A stretch of 64,000 bases of DNA from Gammaproteobacteria bacterium (GTDB lineage: Bacteria; Pseudomonadota; Gammaproteobacteria; Steroidobacterales; Steroidobacteraceae), in assembly GCA_016874295.1 (NCBI GenBank), contig VGUH01000011.1:22879-86878 (forward strand), in the 5' to 3' direction. The position numbers and the translations under genes are program-made. This document shows positions 15,490 through 24,639 of this stretch, piece by piece (position 1 is the first letter of the stretch; every line of letters starts with the position of its first letter). Under the pieces are notes generated by a model. That model did no database searches. It had not been told where the DNA came from and saw only the letters and a program-made list of their open reading frames with translations.

Positions 15490-17949
15490 TTGTCCCTGCC
15501 CTCGCACGCCAGCGTCGTCATCATCGGCGGAGGCATCGCCGGTTGTTCGATCGCATATCACCTGGCGAAAATCGGCGTCCGCGACGTCGTGCTGCTGGAG
15601 CGCAAGCAGCTCACCTGCGGCACGACCTGGCACGCTGCGGGACTCGTCGGCCAGCTGCGCGCGACGCGCAACCTCACGGAACTCGCCAAGTACACGGCCG
15701 ACCTCTACCGGTCGCTGGAGGCTGAGACCGGCCAGGCGACCGGATTCCGGCAGAACGGATCGATCAGCGTCGCGAAGACGCCGGCGCGTCTCGAGGAACT
15801 GCTGCGCGGCGCGTCGATGGGCCGGACCTTCGGTCTCGAAGTCGACGCGCTGACCACGGCCAAGATCAAGGAACGCTGGCCGCTGCTGGAGGTCGGCGAC
15901 CTGGTCGGCGGCATATTCCTGCCCAAGGACGGCCAGATCAATCCCGTCGACACGACGCAGGCCTTCGCGCGCGGCGCAAAGCAGCGCGGCGCCCGGGTCT
16001 TCGAGAACACCCGAGTACTCGGTATCCGGGTCGAGAAAGGCCGTGCCGCCGGCGTCGACACCGAGGCCGGTTACATCGCCGCGGACACGGTCGTGCTCTG
16101 CGCCGGCATGTGGTCGCACGCGCTCGGGCGTGCCGCCGGCGTGTCGATCCCGCTGCACGCGGCCGAGCATTTCTACATCGTCACGGAACCCATCGCCGGA
16201 CTGCCCGGCGACCTGCCGGTCCTGCGCGTCTACGACGAGTGCGCGTACTACAAGGAAGACGCCGGCAAGCTGCTGATGGGCTGTTTCGAGCCCGTGGCCA
16301 AGCCCTGGGGCATGCACGGCATCCCGGAGAGCTTCTGCTTCGATACGCTGCCCGAGGACTACGATCACTTCGAGCCGATTCTCGTCGCCGCCACGCAACG
16401 CGTTCCGGCGCTCGCGGATGCCGGCATCCAGCTCTTCTTCAATGGCCCGGAGAGCTTCACGCCGGATGACCGCTACTACATCGGCGAGGCGCCGGAGGTC
16501 CGCGACCTGTTCGTGGCGACCGGCTTCAATTCGGTCGGCATCGCGGCGAGCGGCGGCGCCGGCAAGGTCGTGGCGCAGTGGATCGTCGACCGTCGGCCGC
16601 CGATGGACCTGGCCGACGTCGACATCCGCCGCGCCATGCCATTCCAGTCCAACCGTCGCTATCTCCGCGATCGCACGGTCGAGACGCTCGGCCTGCTGTA
16701 TGCGATGCACTGGCCGTATTACCAGTACCAGACCGCGCGCGGCGCGCGGCGCAGCGTGCTGCATGACCGCCTGCTGACCGCGGGCGCCTGCATGGGTGAG
16801 ACCGCCGGCTGGGAGCGGCCGAACTGGTTCGCCGAACCGGGCACGACACCGAAGTACGAGTATTCCTACGGGCGCCAGAACTGGTTCGATGCCTGCGCGC
16901 GCGAGTGCCTCGCCGTGCGCGATGCCGTCGCGCTCTTCGACCAGAGCAGCTTCGCGAAGTACCTCGTGCAGGGGCCGGATGCCTGCGGCGTGCTCAGCCT
17001 CCTGTCGACGGCCGACGTCGCTGTCGCGCCGGGACGCGTCGTGTACACGCAGTGGCTCAATGACCGCGGCGGTATCGAGGCGGACCTGACCATCACGCGC
17101 CTCGATGAAACGCGGTTCCTGGTGGTGACAAGCGCCATCTGCCAGACCCGCGACCTTCACTGGCTCACGCGTTACCTCGACGACCATCCCGAGCTGCGCT
17201 GCACCGCCACCGACGTGACCGCCGGCATCGTCATGCTGGGCGTCATGGGGCCGCGGAGCCGCGACCTGCTGCAATCCCTCTCCGGCGCCGACCTGTCCAA
17301 CGCGGCGCATCCGTTCGGCGGCTCGCGGGAGATCGAGATCGGCTACGCGCGCGTGCGCGCGAGCCGCATCACTTACGTCGGCGAGCTGGGCTGGGAACTC
17401 TATTGCCCGGCCGAGCACACGCTGGATGTCTACGAACGGCTGCTGGAAGCCGGCGCCGGTCACGGAATGCGCCTTGCCGGCTATCACGCCATGGCGGCCT
17501 GCCGCGTCGAGAAAGGCTACCGGCACTGGAGCCACGACATCGGCGACGAGGACACGCCGCTGGATGCCGGGCTCGGATTCACGGTTGCCTGGGACAAGCC
17601 TGGCGGTTTCGTCGGCCGCGAGGCGCTGCTCGCGCAGCGCGCGCGCGGCACGCCGGCGAGGCGGCTCGTGCAGGTGATGCTGGAGGACCACTCGGCGTCG
17701 GCGCCCCTGCTCTACCACGAGGAGCCGATCGCGCGCGACGGCGTCATCGTGGGTTCGACGCGTTCCGGCGCGTGGGGACATCGCATCGGCCGTTCGATCG
17801 GCATGGGCTACGTGAGTTGCGACGCCGGCGTGACCCGCGAATGGCTGGCAGCGGGCCGCTGGCAGGTCGAAGTGGCCGGCGAACGCCACGCGGCGCGCGT
17901 GCAGCTGGAACCGTGGTACGACCCGAAGAACGAGCGCATCCGGTCATGA
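15490..17949 (+). CDS. Dimethylglycine/sarcosine dehydrogenase-like FAD-GcvT protein 1
   Basis: An 819-residue protein starting at TTG. The N-terminal FAD domain begins VVIIGGGIAGCSIAYHL. TTWHAAGLVGQLRAT contains the WHAAG His used for covalent FAD attachment in DMG and sarcosine dehydrogenases. The C-terminal half is a GcvT-type folate-binding domain with YVGELGWELYCPAEHTLDVY and an EKGYRHWSHDI segment. It would oxidatively demethylate an N-methylated glycine and pass formaldehyde to tetrahydrofolate. It is coupled with the MttB-like gene upstream and the paralogue 13 bases downstream. Exact substrate not decidable from sequence. Confidence 0.82.
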   Translation: MSLPSHASVVIIGGGIAGCSIAYHLAKIGVRDVVLLERKQLTCGTTWHAAGLVGQLRATRNLTELAKYTADLYRSLEAETGQATGFRQNGSISVAKTPARLEELLRGASMGRTFGLEVDALTTAKIKERWPLLEVGDLVGGIFLPKDGQINPVDTTQAFARGAKQRGARVFENTRVLGIRVEKGRAAGVDTEAGYIAADTVVLCAGMWSHALGRAAGVSIPLHAAEHFYIVTEPIAGLPGDLPVLRVYDECAYYKEDAGKLLMGCFEPVAKPWGMHGIPESFCFDTLPEDYDHFEPILVAATQRVPALADAGIQLFFNGPESFTPDDRYYIGEAPEVRDLFVATGFNSVGIAASGGAGKVVAQWIVDRRPPMDLADVDIRRAMPFQSNRRYLRDRTVETLGLLYAMHWPYYQYQTARGARRSVLHDRLLTAGACMGETAGWERPNWFAEPGTTPKYEYSYGRQNWFDACARECLAVRDAVALFDQSSFAKYLVQGPDACGVLSLLSTADVAVAPGRVVYTQWLNDRGGIEADLTITRLDETRFLVVTSAICQTRDLHWLTRYLDDHPELRCTATDVTAGIVMLGVMGPRSRDLLQSLSGADLSNAAHPFGGSREIEIGYARVRASRITYVGELGWELYCPAEHTLDVYERLLEAGAGHGMRLAGYHAMAACRVEKGYRHWSHDIGDEDTPLDAGLGFTVAWDKPGGFVGREALLAQRARGTPARRLVQVMLEDHSASAPLLYHEEPIARDGVIVGSTRSGAWGHRIGRSIGMGYVSCDAGVTREWLAAGRWQVEVAGERHAARVQLEPWYDPKNERIRS

Positions 17950-17962
17950 GCAGCCGTGCCCC

Positions 17963-20392
17963 ATGAAGAGCCGTGCACAGGTCGTGGTCATCGGCGGCGG
18001 CGTGGTGGGCTGCAGCGCCCTCTACCACCTGACGCAGCTCGGCATCACCGACGTCGTGCTGCTTGAGCGCGACGAGCTGACGGCCGGCTCGACCTGGCAT
18101 GCGGCCGGCAACTGCCCGAATTTCTCGACCTCGTGGAATCTCATCAAGCTCCAGCGCCACAGCACGCGCCTGTACAGCGAGCTCGCGCAGCGCACCGGCT
18201 ACGACATCAACTACCACGTGACCGGCAGCATCCGGCTCGCCCATACGCCGGACCGCGTCGATGAATTCCGTCACGTCGCGTCGCAGGCGCGCGCGCAGGG
18301 CATCGAATTCGAGCTGCTGACGCCCACGCAGATCCGGGAGCGGCACCCGTTTGTCGTCACCGACGGCATCCGCGCGGGTCTGTACGACCCGTACGACGGC
18401 GATATCGATCCGGCGCAGCTGACGCAGGCGCTCGCCAAGGGCGCGCGCGAAGCCGGCGCAGAGATCCATCGCCAGACCCGGGTGACGGCGATCGGGCGTA
18501 CGCGCTCCGGCGAATGGCGGATCACTACCACCAGGGGCGTGATCCAGGCCGGGAGGATCATCAACGCCGCCGGTTACCGCGGCGGCGAGATCGCGGCGAT
18601 GGTCGGCGAATACCTGCCCATGGTCACGCTCTCGCACCAGTACCTCGTCACCGAGGAAATCCCGGAACTCGTGGCGCGCGGCACGGAACGCCTGCCGCTG
18701 CTGCGCGATCCGGACGTCAGCTACTACCTGCGGCAGGAAAAGCACGGCCTCATCCTGGGGCCCTACGAGCGGCAAGCCACGGCGCACTGGCTGGACGCGA
18801 TCCCGGACGAGTTCGCGCACCAGCTGTTCGACGACGATCTCCCGCGCATCGAGGATTACATCGAGGCGGCCTGCAGGCGCGTGCCGATCCTGGGCTCGGT
18901 CGGCGTCAGGACCGTCATCAACGGCCCGATTCCGTATGCGCCGGACGGCAACCCGCTGATCGGGCCGGCGCCCGGCCTGCCGGGCTTCTACCACTGCTGC
19001 GCCTTCACGTTCGGCATTGCGCAGGCCGGCGGCGCCGGCAAGTGCATCGCCGAATGGGTGGCCAACGGCCAGCCCGAGTGGGACATGTGGCCGCTGGATT
19101 CGCGACGCTACCTGGAATGCCACAATCACCGCTTCACGCTGGCCAAGGCGCTTGAAACCTACCGGCACGAGTACGGCGTCGGATTCCCGGCGGAAGAGCG
19201 CCCCGCGGGCCGGCCCGCGAAGACCTCGCCCGTCTATTCGCGCCTCAGCAACAAGGGAGCGAAGTTCGGCGCCCGCGGCGGCTGGGAACGCGCCGTCTGC
19301 TTTCCGGAAGCGAGCGACCCGCAGGACCGGCCCGAGCTGTCGTTCCGCCGCCCGCGCTGGCACGCGGCCGTCGCGCGCGAGTGTGAAGCGGTCGAGCAGC
19401 GCGTGGCGGTGCTCGACCTGCCGGGATTCACGAAATTCGAGGTGTCCGGCCCGGGTGCCGCCGACTGGCTCGATCGCATGGTGGCGGGCGTGGTGCCCAA
19501 GCCCGGGCGCACGGCACTCAACTACTTCTGCGCGCCCAGCGGCGGCATCGTCACGGAGATGACGATCACGGCGCTCGAGCCGGATCGCTACTGGCTGATC
19601 AGCGCGGCAGCGGGCGAGCGGCACGACGAGCACTGGCTGCGCGAACACCTGCCGGATTCCGGCGCGGCCGTCCGTCTCGAGAACCGGTCGGCGCGTTTCG
19701 GCACGCTGATCGTCGTGGGGCCGCGTTCACGCGAACTGCTCTCGCGGCTGACGCGCGCGGATCTTTCCAGCGCGGCGTTTCCCTGGCTGTCGGTGCGCGA
19801 CATCCCGATCGGCTACACGCGCGCGATCGCGCTGCGCGTCAATTACGTGGGCGAACTGGGCTGGGAACTGCACCTGCCGGTCGAACACCTGCTGTCGGTC
19901 TATGACCTGCTGTTCGAAGCGGGGCGGCAATTCGGTATTCGCGACTTTGGCCTGTACGCCATGGACAGCCTGCGCCTCGAGAAGTGTTACCGCGCCTGGA
20001 AGGGCGACCTCACCACCGAATACACGCCGCTCATGGCATCGCTGGATCGCTTCGTGAAGCTCGACAAGCCGGGCGGCTTCATCGGCCAGGAGGCGCTGCG
20101 GCGTGAGGCGGCCGCCGGGCCGCGCGAGCGCTTCGTGCCGCTCCTGGTGGATGCGGACGACGCGGATGCCGCGCCGGTATCGATCGTGTTCCACGAGGAC
20201 CGGCCGGTGGGGCTGGTCACGTCCGGCGGCTACGGGTATCGCCTAAAGCGGAGCATCGCCCTCGCCTATGTCCGCACGGATCTCGCGCTGCCCGGTACGG
20301 AGCTCGAGGTCGAGATCCTCGGTGACCGCCGCCGCGCGGTCGTCGCACGCGAGCCGCTCTACGATCCGGAGAACCTGCGGCTGCGGGCCTGA
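17963..20392 (+). CDS. Dimethylglycine/sarcosine dehydrogenase-like FAD-GcvT protein 2
   Basis: An 809-residue paralogue of the preceding gene: VVVIGGGVVGCSALYHL, STWHAAGNCPNFSTSWNLIK with the conserved His, FTFGIAQAGGAGKCIAEW, then a C-terminal GcvT domain with VNYVGELGWELHLPVEHLL. The two copies have clearly diverged (WHAAGL versus WHAAGN and different middle regions), which fits sequential substrates, for example dimethylglycine then sarcosine. It ends 17 bases from the convergent pheA stop; a GGCCGCGCGGCC palindrome (20398-20409) lies between them. Confidence 0.82.
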   Translation: MKSRAQVVVIGGGVVGCSALYHLTQLGITDVVLLERDELTAGSTWHAAGNCPNFSTSWNLIKLQRHSTRLYSELAQRTGYDINYHVTGSIRLAHTPDRVDEFRHVASQARAQGIEFELLTPTQIRERHPFVVTDGIRAGLYDPYDGDIDPAQLTQALAKGAREAGAEIHRQTRVTAIGRTRSGEWRITTTRGVIQAGRIINAAGYRGGEIAAMVGEYLPMVTLSHQYLVTEEIPELVARGTERLPLLRDPDVSYYLRQEKHGLILGPYERQATAHWLDAIPDEFAHQLFDDDLPRIEDYIEAACRRVPILGSVGVRTVINGPIPYAPDGNPLIGPAPGLPGFYHCCAFTFGIAQAGGAGKCIAEWVANGQPEWDMWPLDSRRYLECHNHRFTLAKALETYRHEYGVGFPAEERPAGRPAKTSPVYSRLSNKGAKFGARGGWERAVCFPEASDPQDRPELSFRRPRWHAAVARECEAVEQRVAVLDLPGFTKFEVSGPGAADWLDRMVAGVVPKPGRTALNYFCAPSGGIVTEMTITALEPDRYWLISAAAGERHDEHWLREHLPDSGAAVRLENRSARFGTLIVVGPRSRELLSRLTRADLSSAAFPWLSVRDIPIGYTRAIALRVNYVGELGWELHLPVEHLLSVYDLLFEAGRQFGIRDFGLYAMDSLRLEKCYRAWKGDLTTEYTPLMASLDRFVKLDKPGGFIGQEALRREAAAGPRERFVPLLVDADDADAAPVSIVFHEDRPVGLVTSGGYGYRLKRSIALAYVRTDLALPGTELEVEILGDRRRAVVAREPLYDPENLRLRA

Positions 20393-20409
20393 CCCCCGGC
20401 CGCGCGGCC

Positions 20410-21495
20410 TCAGACGCTGCGCGGGTAGGCCCCGAGCACCCGGAACAGCGAGGCGATGCGGCCGAGTTCCTCGAGCGCGGGCGCGACGCCCGGGTCCGCG
20501 GCATGGCCGAGGATGTCGACGAAGAACACGTAGTGCCACTTGCGCTGCAATGACGGCCGCGACTCGATGCGCGTCATGCTGATCGCGTGCCGTGCCAGCG
20601 GCTCGAGCAGGCGATGCAGCGCACCGGGTGCCTCGGTGTCGGACATCGACATCAGCAGCGTCGTCTTGTCGCGGCCGGAGGGCGCGAGCAGCGAGCGGCC
20701 GATGATGTGGAAGCGCGTGGTGTTGTCGGGCCGGTCCTCGATCTCGGCAGCGAGCGTGCGCAGGCCGTAGATGTCCGCGGCCGCCTGGCTCGCGATCGCC
20801 GCGGTGCCCGTCTCGTCGCGCGCGCGCCGCGCGCCCTCCGCGTTGCTCGCGACCGCGACCCGCTCCACGCCGGGCAGCAGCTCATCGAGCGACGCGCGGC
20901 ACTGGGCGAGCGCCTGGGCGTGCGCGCAGATGCGCCGCACGTCCGACAGGCCGCCGGCCCGCGCCAGCAGGTGGTGGCGGATCGCGAGCTCGACCTCGCC
21001 GCAGATCTTGAGGGGCGAGGACAGGAACATGTCGAGCGAGTGGCGTACCGTGCCCTCGGTCGAATTCTCGATCGGCACCACGCCGAAATCGGCGCTGCCC
21101 GACTCGACCTCGCGAAACACGTTTTCCACCTCCGGCAGCGGCAGCGCCCGCACCGAGTGACCGAAGTGCCGCGACACCGCCGCGTGCGTGTAGGTGCCTT
21201 CGGGACCGAGGAAGGCGATCTTGAGCGGCTCCTGCTGCGCGAGGCAGGCCGACATGATCTCGCGGAACAGGCGCAGCATCTCCTCGTCCTTCAGGGGGCC
21301 GCGATTGCGCGCGACGACGTTGCGCAGCACCTCCGCCTCGCGCTCCGGGCGGTAGAAGTCGACCGCCGCGCCCGCCTTCTTGCTCGCGCCGACCTCGCGC
21401 GCGAGCCGGGCGCGGTCGGCGATCAGCTGCTGGATCTGCTCGTCGATGCCGTCGATGCGGCGCCTGATCCCGTCGAGTCCGGTGCTTTCGTCCAT
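20410..21495 (-). CDS. pheA: Bifunctional chorismate mutase / prephenate dehydratase
   Basis: Converts chorismate via prephenate to phenylpyruvate. The ATG at 21495, with GGGGAGA 5 bases before it, gives 361 residues. The AroQ mutase domain (residues ~8-90: [30 protein letters not shown]) is followed by the dehydratase domain ([37 protein letters not shown]) and a C-terminal ACT domain with [11 protein letters not shown], the ESRP motif for Phe feedback. It lies behind a Phe-rich leader peptide and attenuator. Confidence 0.96.
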   Translation of the reverse strand: MDESTGLDGIRRRIDGIDEQIQQLIADRARLAREVGASKKAGAAVDFYRPEREAEVLRNVVARNRGPLKDEEMLRLFREIMSACLAQQEPLKIAFLGPEGTYTHAAVSRHFGHSVRALPLPEVENVFREVESGSADFGVVPIENSTEGTVRHSLDMFLSSPLKICGEVELAIRHHLLARAGGLSDVRRICAHAQALAQCRASLDELLPGVERVAVASNAEGARRARDETGTAAIASQAAADIYGLRTLAAEIEDRPDNTTRFHIIGRSLLAPSGRDKTTLLMSMSDTEAPGALHRLLEPLARHAISMTRIESRPSLQRKWHYVFFVDILGHAADPGVAPALEELGRIASLFRVLGAYPRSV

Positions 21496-21514
21496 TTCCG
21501 TCTCCCCAAATGGC

Positions 21515-21548
21515 AAAAAACCCCGCAGCGGTCGTCCGGTGCGGGGTT
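21515..21548 (-). terminator. phe attenuator hairpin with T-run
   Basis: Stem AACCCCGCA (21519-21527) / TGCGGGGTT (21540-21548) followed on the minus strand by six T, a good intrinsic terminator 20 bases before pheA. The stem is the same as in the ilv and leu attenuators. A leader segment (CTG GGG TAC) could pair weakly with the ACCCC of the 5' arm. Confidence 0.9.
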
Positions 21549-21574
21549 CGTCAATCGTGCCTTCGTGCGCGCAG

Positions 21575-21640
21575 TCAGCCCGTCGGCCCGTACCCCAGTG
21601 CGGTCCTAAAGAAGAAGCCGGTGCAGTTGCTGCCGTGCAT
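21575..21640 (-). CDS. pheL: pheA leader peptide
   Basis: A 21-residue frame starting [13 protein letters not shown] and ending GYGPTG, with three consecutive Phe codons (TTC TTC TTT) and one Tyr codon. It ends 27 bases before the attenuator stem, as expected for ribosome-mediated Phe attenuation. Upstream on the minus strand is TTGACA-N18-GATGAT, whose expected start point is at or next to the ATG, so the message may be leaderless. No Shine-Dalgarno is visible. Confidence 0.85.
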   Translation of the reverse strand: MHGSNCTGFFFRTALGYGPTG

Positions 21641-21645
21641 CGGGG

Positions 21646-21677
21646 GCCATCATCCGGGCCCGCGGCCCGGCTTGTCA
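21646..21677 (-). promoter_or_regulatory. pheL/pheA promoter
   Basis: Minus-strand TTGACA (perfect -35, about 21672-21677), 18-base spacer, GATGAT -10 (4 of 6 matches). The ATG of pheL follows 9 bases after the -10 element. Confidence 0.6.
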
Positions 21678-21709
21678 ACCGCGGCCACGATGCGACACGA
21701 TGCCCCGTC

Positions 21710-23383
21710 ATGACAGACCGCGATACCCGCAAGTTCTCCCGCCTCGTCGTCGACGGCGCCGAACGCTCGCCGAACCGCGCAATGCTGCGCGCGGTCGGCT
21801 TCACCGACGAGGACTTCCGCCGTCCGCAGGTCGGCATCGCCTCCACCTGGAGCCGCGTGACCCCCTGCAACCTGCACATCGACGGTCTCGCAGAAGCCGC
21901 CTGCTGGGGCGTCCGCGAAGCCGGCGGCCGTGACGTGCTGTTCAACACGATCACTGTCTCCGACGGCATCTCGATGGGGTCGCCCGGCATGCGCTACTCG
22001 CTCGTCTCGCGCGAGGTGATCGCCGACTCGATCGAGACCGTGGCCGGCGCCCAGGGCTTCGACGGCCTGGTCGCGATCGGCGGCTGCGACAAGAACATGC
22101 CGGGCTGCGTGATGGCGCTCGCGCGACTCGACCGGCCCGCGGTCTTCGTCTACGGCGGCACGATCCGGCCGGGCGCGGGCCGGCGCGACATCGTCAGCGT
22201 GTTCGAAGCGGTCGGCCGTCACGCGAAAGGCGATCTCGACGACGCGGGCCTCGCCGAGATCGAGCGTACGGCGATCCCCGGCGCAGGCTCCTGCGGCGGC
22301 ATGTACACGGCGAACACGATGGCTTCGGCGATTGAGGCGCTCGGCATGAGCCTGCCGAACAGCTCCGCCCAGGAGGCAGTCTCGGACGCGAAGCGCGAGG
22401 ACTGCCGGCAGGCAGGCGCCGCGGTCGTGCGGCTGCTCGAGCGCGGCATCACGCCCGCGAGGATCCTCACGCGCGAGGCCTTCGAGAACGCCATCACCGC
22501 GGTGATCGCGCTCGGCGGTTCGACCAATGCGGTCCTGCACCTGCTCGCGATCGCGCACGCGGCGCGCGTTCCGCTCGAGCTCGACGATTTCACGCGCATC
22601 GGCCGCCGCGTCCCCGTGCTCGCGGACCTGAAGCCGAGCGGCAAGTACCTGATGTCCGAGCTGGTCGCGATCGGCGGCATCACGCCGCTCATGCGCATGC
22701 TGCTCGAGCGCGGATTGCTGCACGGCGACTGCCTCACGGTCACCGGGCGGACGCTGGCCGAGAACCTGGCGGAGACCGGCCGCTATCCGGCCGGCCAGGA
22801 CATCGTCCGCGGCTTCGACGACCCGATCAAGCCGGAGAGCCACCTGGTGGTGCTGTACGGCAACCTCGCGCCGACCGGCGCGGTCGCCAAGATCAGCGGC
22901 AAGGAAGGCCTGGCGTTCACGGGGCGCGCGTGCGTATTCGAATCGGAAGAGTCCTGCCTGCAAGCCATCCTCGACGGCGGCATCGCGCCCGGCAGCGTGA
23001 TCGTGATTCGCTACGAGGGGCCAAAGGGCGGGCCCGGCATGCGCGAGATGCTCTCGCCTACCGCCGCGATCATGGGCAGGGGCCTCGGCGACTCCGTTGC
23101 CCTGATCACGGACGGTCGCTTCTCCGGCGGCAGCCACGGATTCGTGGTCGGGCACGTGACGCCGGAAGCCGCAGTCGGCGGCCCGCTGGCGCTGGTCGAG
23201 GACGGCGACACGATCACCATCGATGCCGGGAAGCGCGAGTTGCGCCTGCAGCTCGATGAGGCGGTCATCGAAGCCCGTCGCAGGGCTTGGAAACCGCCGC
23301 CGCTCGAGGTGCCGCCCGGCGTGCTCGCCAAGTACCGGCGGCTGGTCGGCAGCGCGTCGGAGGGCGCGGTCACTGACGGCTGA
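21710..23383 (+). CDS. ilvD: Dihydroxy-acid dehydratase
   Basis: Fe-S enzyme that dehydrates dihydroxy acids in Ile and Val synthesis, acting after IlvC. The ATG at 21710 gives 557 residues. Conserved Cys ligands appear in [24 protein letters not shown] and [16 protein letters not shown]; the C-terminus has [12 protein letters not shown] and [21 protein letters not shown]. It is divergent from the pheA leader and not in the ilvC operon. The pathway step before it, acetolactate synthase, is represented in this window only by a remnant. Confidence 0.96.
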   Translation: MTDRDTRKFSRLVVDGAERSPNRAMLRAVGFTDEDFRRPQVGIASTWSRVTPCNLHIDGLAEAACWGVREAGGRDVLFNTITVSDGISMGSPGMRYSLVSREVIADSIETVAGAQGFDGLVAIGGCDKNMPGCVMALARLDRPAVFVYGGTIRPGAGRRDIVSVFEAVGRHAKGDLDDAGLAEIERTAIPGAGSCGGMYTANTMASAIEALGMSLPNSSAQEAVSDAKREDCRQAGAAVVRLLERGITPARILTREAFENAITAVIALGGSTNAVLHLLAIAHAARVPLELDDFTRIGRRVPVLADLKPSGKYLMSELVAIGGITPLMRMLLERGLLHGDCLTVTGRTLAENLAETGRYPAGQDIVRGFDDPIKPESHLVVLYGNLAPTGAVAKISGKEGLAFTGRACVFESEESCLQAILDGGIAPGSVIVIRYEGPKGGPGMREMLSPTAAIMGRGLGDSVALITDGRFSGGSHGFVVGHVTPEAAVGGPLALVEDGDTITIDAGKRELRLQLDEAVIEARRRAWKPPPLEVPPGVLAKYRRLVGSASEGAVTDG

Positions 23384-23440
23384 ATGCTGCGTCGGCCCAA
23401 CACACCTGATGGGCGCCGTCTCTGCGCGGCGAGCTTCGGA

Positions 23441-23662
23441 CTACTTGCGCCGACGCTTCGAAAAATGGGACTGGGCGAGAAACGACAGCAGCATGCCCGC
23501 AGCCAGCAGCAAGACGGACAGCTTGCCTCGATGCGGCGTATCGGCGGTCCAGATGCCGCTGGATTGGAGCCGGTAAAAGACATACAAGGCCAGCACCCAT
23601 GGAGTGAGCGCCAGCGCGCTTTCAACCAGGTAGCGGCCCATTGCCCGCAGCCGAGGCGACAT
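23441..23662 (-). CDS. Small two-helix membrane protein, unknown
   Basis: A frame of 73 residues from ATG 23662 (MSPRLRAMGRYL) or 66 from ATG 23641. Two hydrophobic helices are visible, ALTPWVLALYVFYRL and LSVLLLAAGMLLSFLA, ending in a basic tail SKRRRK. No family recognised. It is divergent from the next membrane protein gene with a 60-80 base gap. Confidence 0.5.
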   Translation of the reverse strand: MSPRLRAMGRYLVESALALTPWVLALYVFYRLQSSGIWTADTPHRGKLSVLLLAAGMLLSFLAQSHFSKRRRK

Positions 23663-23721
23663 CGGCCGGATGCTACCATGCGCTGCGACCCGGCTCGTGT
23701 CATGCAAGCGACGGAGATGCC

Positions 23722-24639
23722 TTGAGCAAGTCGTGGCAAGCGGTCCTGAAACACAAGGCACTCAATGCCTGGGGACTGTTCTGCCTGCTCAGCATCCCCA
23801 TGTCACTCGTCATGGTCGCCGAGATGCTGCGGACCGACCTGTCTGCGCCGACCGGGGTCTCGCACCTGATTTCCTACGCGGTACGCTGGGCGGTGCCGCT
23901 GATCTACCTGGTCACGGCGGCGTCGGCACTGCACGCGCTGTTTCCGGGACCGCTCTCGACCTGGCTGATGCGCAACCGCAAGCACGTCGGGCTCTCCTTC
24001 GCCGTCGCGATGGCCTGGCAGGGTCTGTTCATATTCCTGGTTTCGACCTCCCATCGAGACTACTACTTCAGCGAGATATTTCTCCTTCGCGACGAAATCG
24101 AAGGCAGCACGGGCTACCTCTTTCTGGCCGCCATGGTCGCGACATCTTTCGAAGTCGGCCGCAGACTCCTGAGCGCGGCCCAGTGGAAATTGCTGCATCG
24201 CAGTGGCGTTTACTTCCTGTGGGCCTATCCGTTCAGCGTCTACTGGTGGAATCTGTTCATCTACCCGGACCCTCGGCCCATCGACTATGTCTTTTACTGG
24301 GGCGGTTTCATCGCCTTCGCGCTCAGAATCGCCGCCTGGGGCAGGAAGCGGCAGCAGGCCGCTTTGCGGGCAGCGGCCGGCAGCGTGCCGACGGCCAACC
24401 GGATTGCAGGCGCCAGCCTCATTGCCTGCGGGCTGGCGGCTGCCGGCACGGGTGGGTGGTGGCAGAAATCGGTGACCGGGTTTCTGACCGCCCCGGAATG
24501 GTCCGCAAACCTGGTGGCGTGGCTTCCATTCTGGCCATTCGAACTCTTCCTGCCGCTGGTCGCCGTCGGCCTCGGCACACTGACCGCCACGACCGGGCGC
24601 GCGGCAGGCTCAGGATTCCCTGAGCCCGCAGCGGACTAA
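23722..24639 (+). CDS. Polytopic membrane protein resembling ferric reductase-like/YedZ proteins
   Basis: 305 residues from a TTG at 23722 with GGAG 5 bases upstream. About eight hydrophobic segments can be drawn. The middle has NRKHVGLSFAVAMAWQGLFI and KLLHRSGVYFLWAYPFSVYW, which recall the heme-binding helices of ferric reductase-like transmembrane proteins. The first helix lacks the expected His, so heme binding is doubtful. Its stop overlaps the convergent leuB stop by 4 bases. No link to amino-acid synthesis is evident. Confidence 0.55.
   Translation: MSKSWQAVLKHKALNAWGLFCLLSIPMSLVMVAEMLRTDLSAPTGVSHLISYAVRWAVPLIYLVTAASALHALFPGPLSTWLMRNRKHVGLSFAVAMAWQGLFIFLVSTSHRDYYFSEIFLLRDEIEGSTGYLFLAAMVATSFEVGRRLLSAAQWKLLHRSGVYFLWAYPFSVYWWNLFIYPDPRPIDYVFYWGGFIAFALRIAAWGRKRQQAALRAAAGSVPTANRIAGASLIACGLAAAGTGGWWQKSVTGFLTAPEWSANLVAWLPFWPFELFLPLVAVGLGTLTATTGRAAGSGFPEPAAD

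Noticed and set aside
15250..17889. An 879-codon frame antisense to the first DMG dehydrogenase-like gene
   Set aside because: Composition and lack of motifs show a shadow of the real gene on the other strand.
21680..21710. Earlier in-frame starts for ilvD extending upstream over the phe leader
   Set aside because: The extension has no similarity to IlvD and would cross the pheL region; the ATG at 21710 begins at the family's normal N-terminus.
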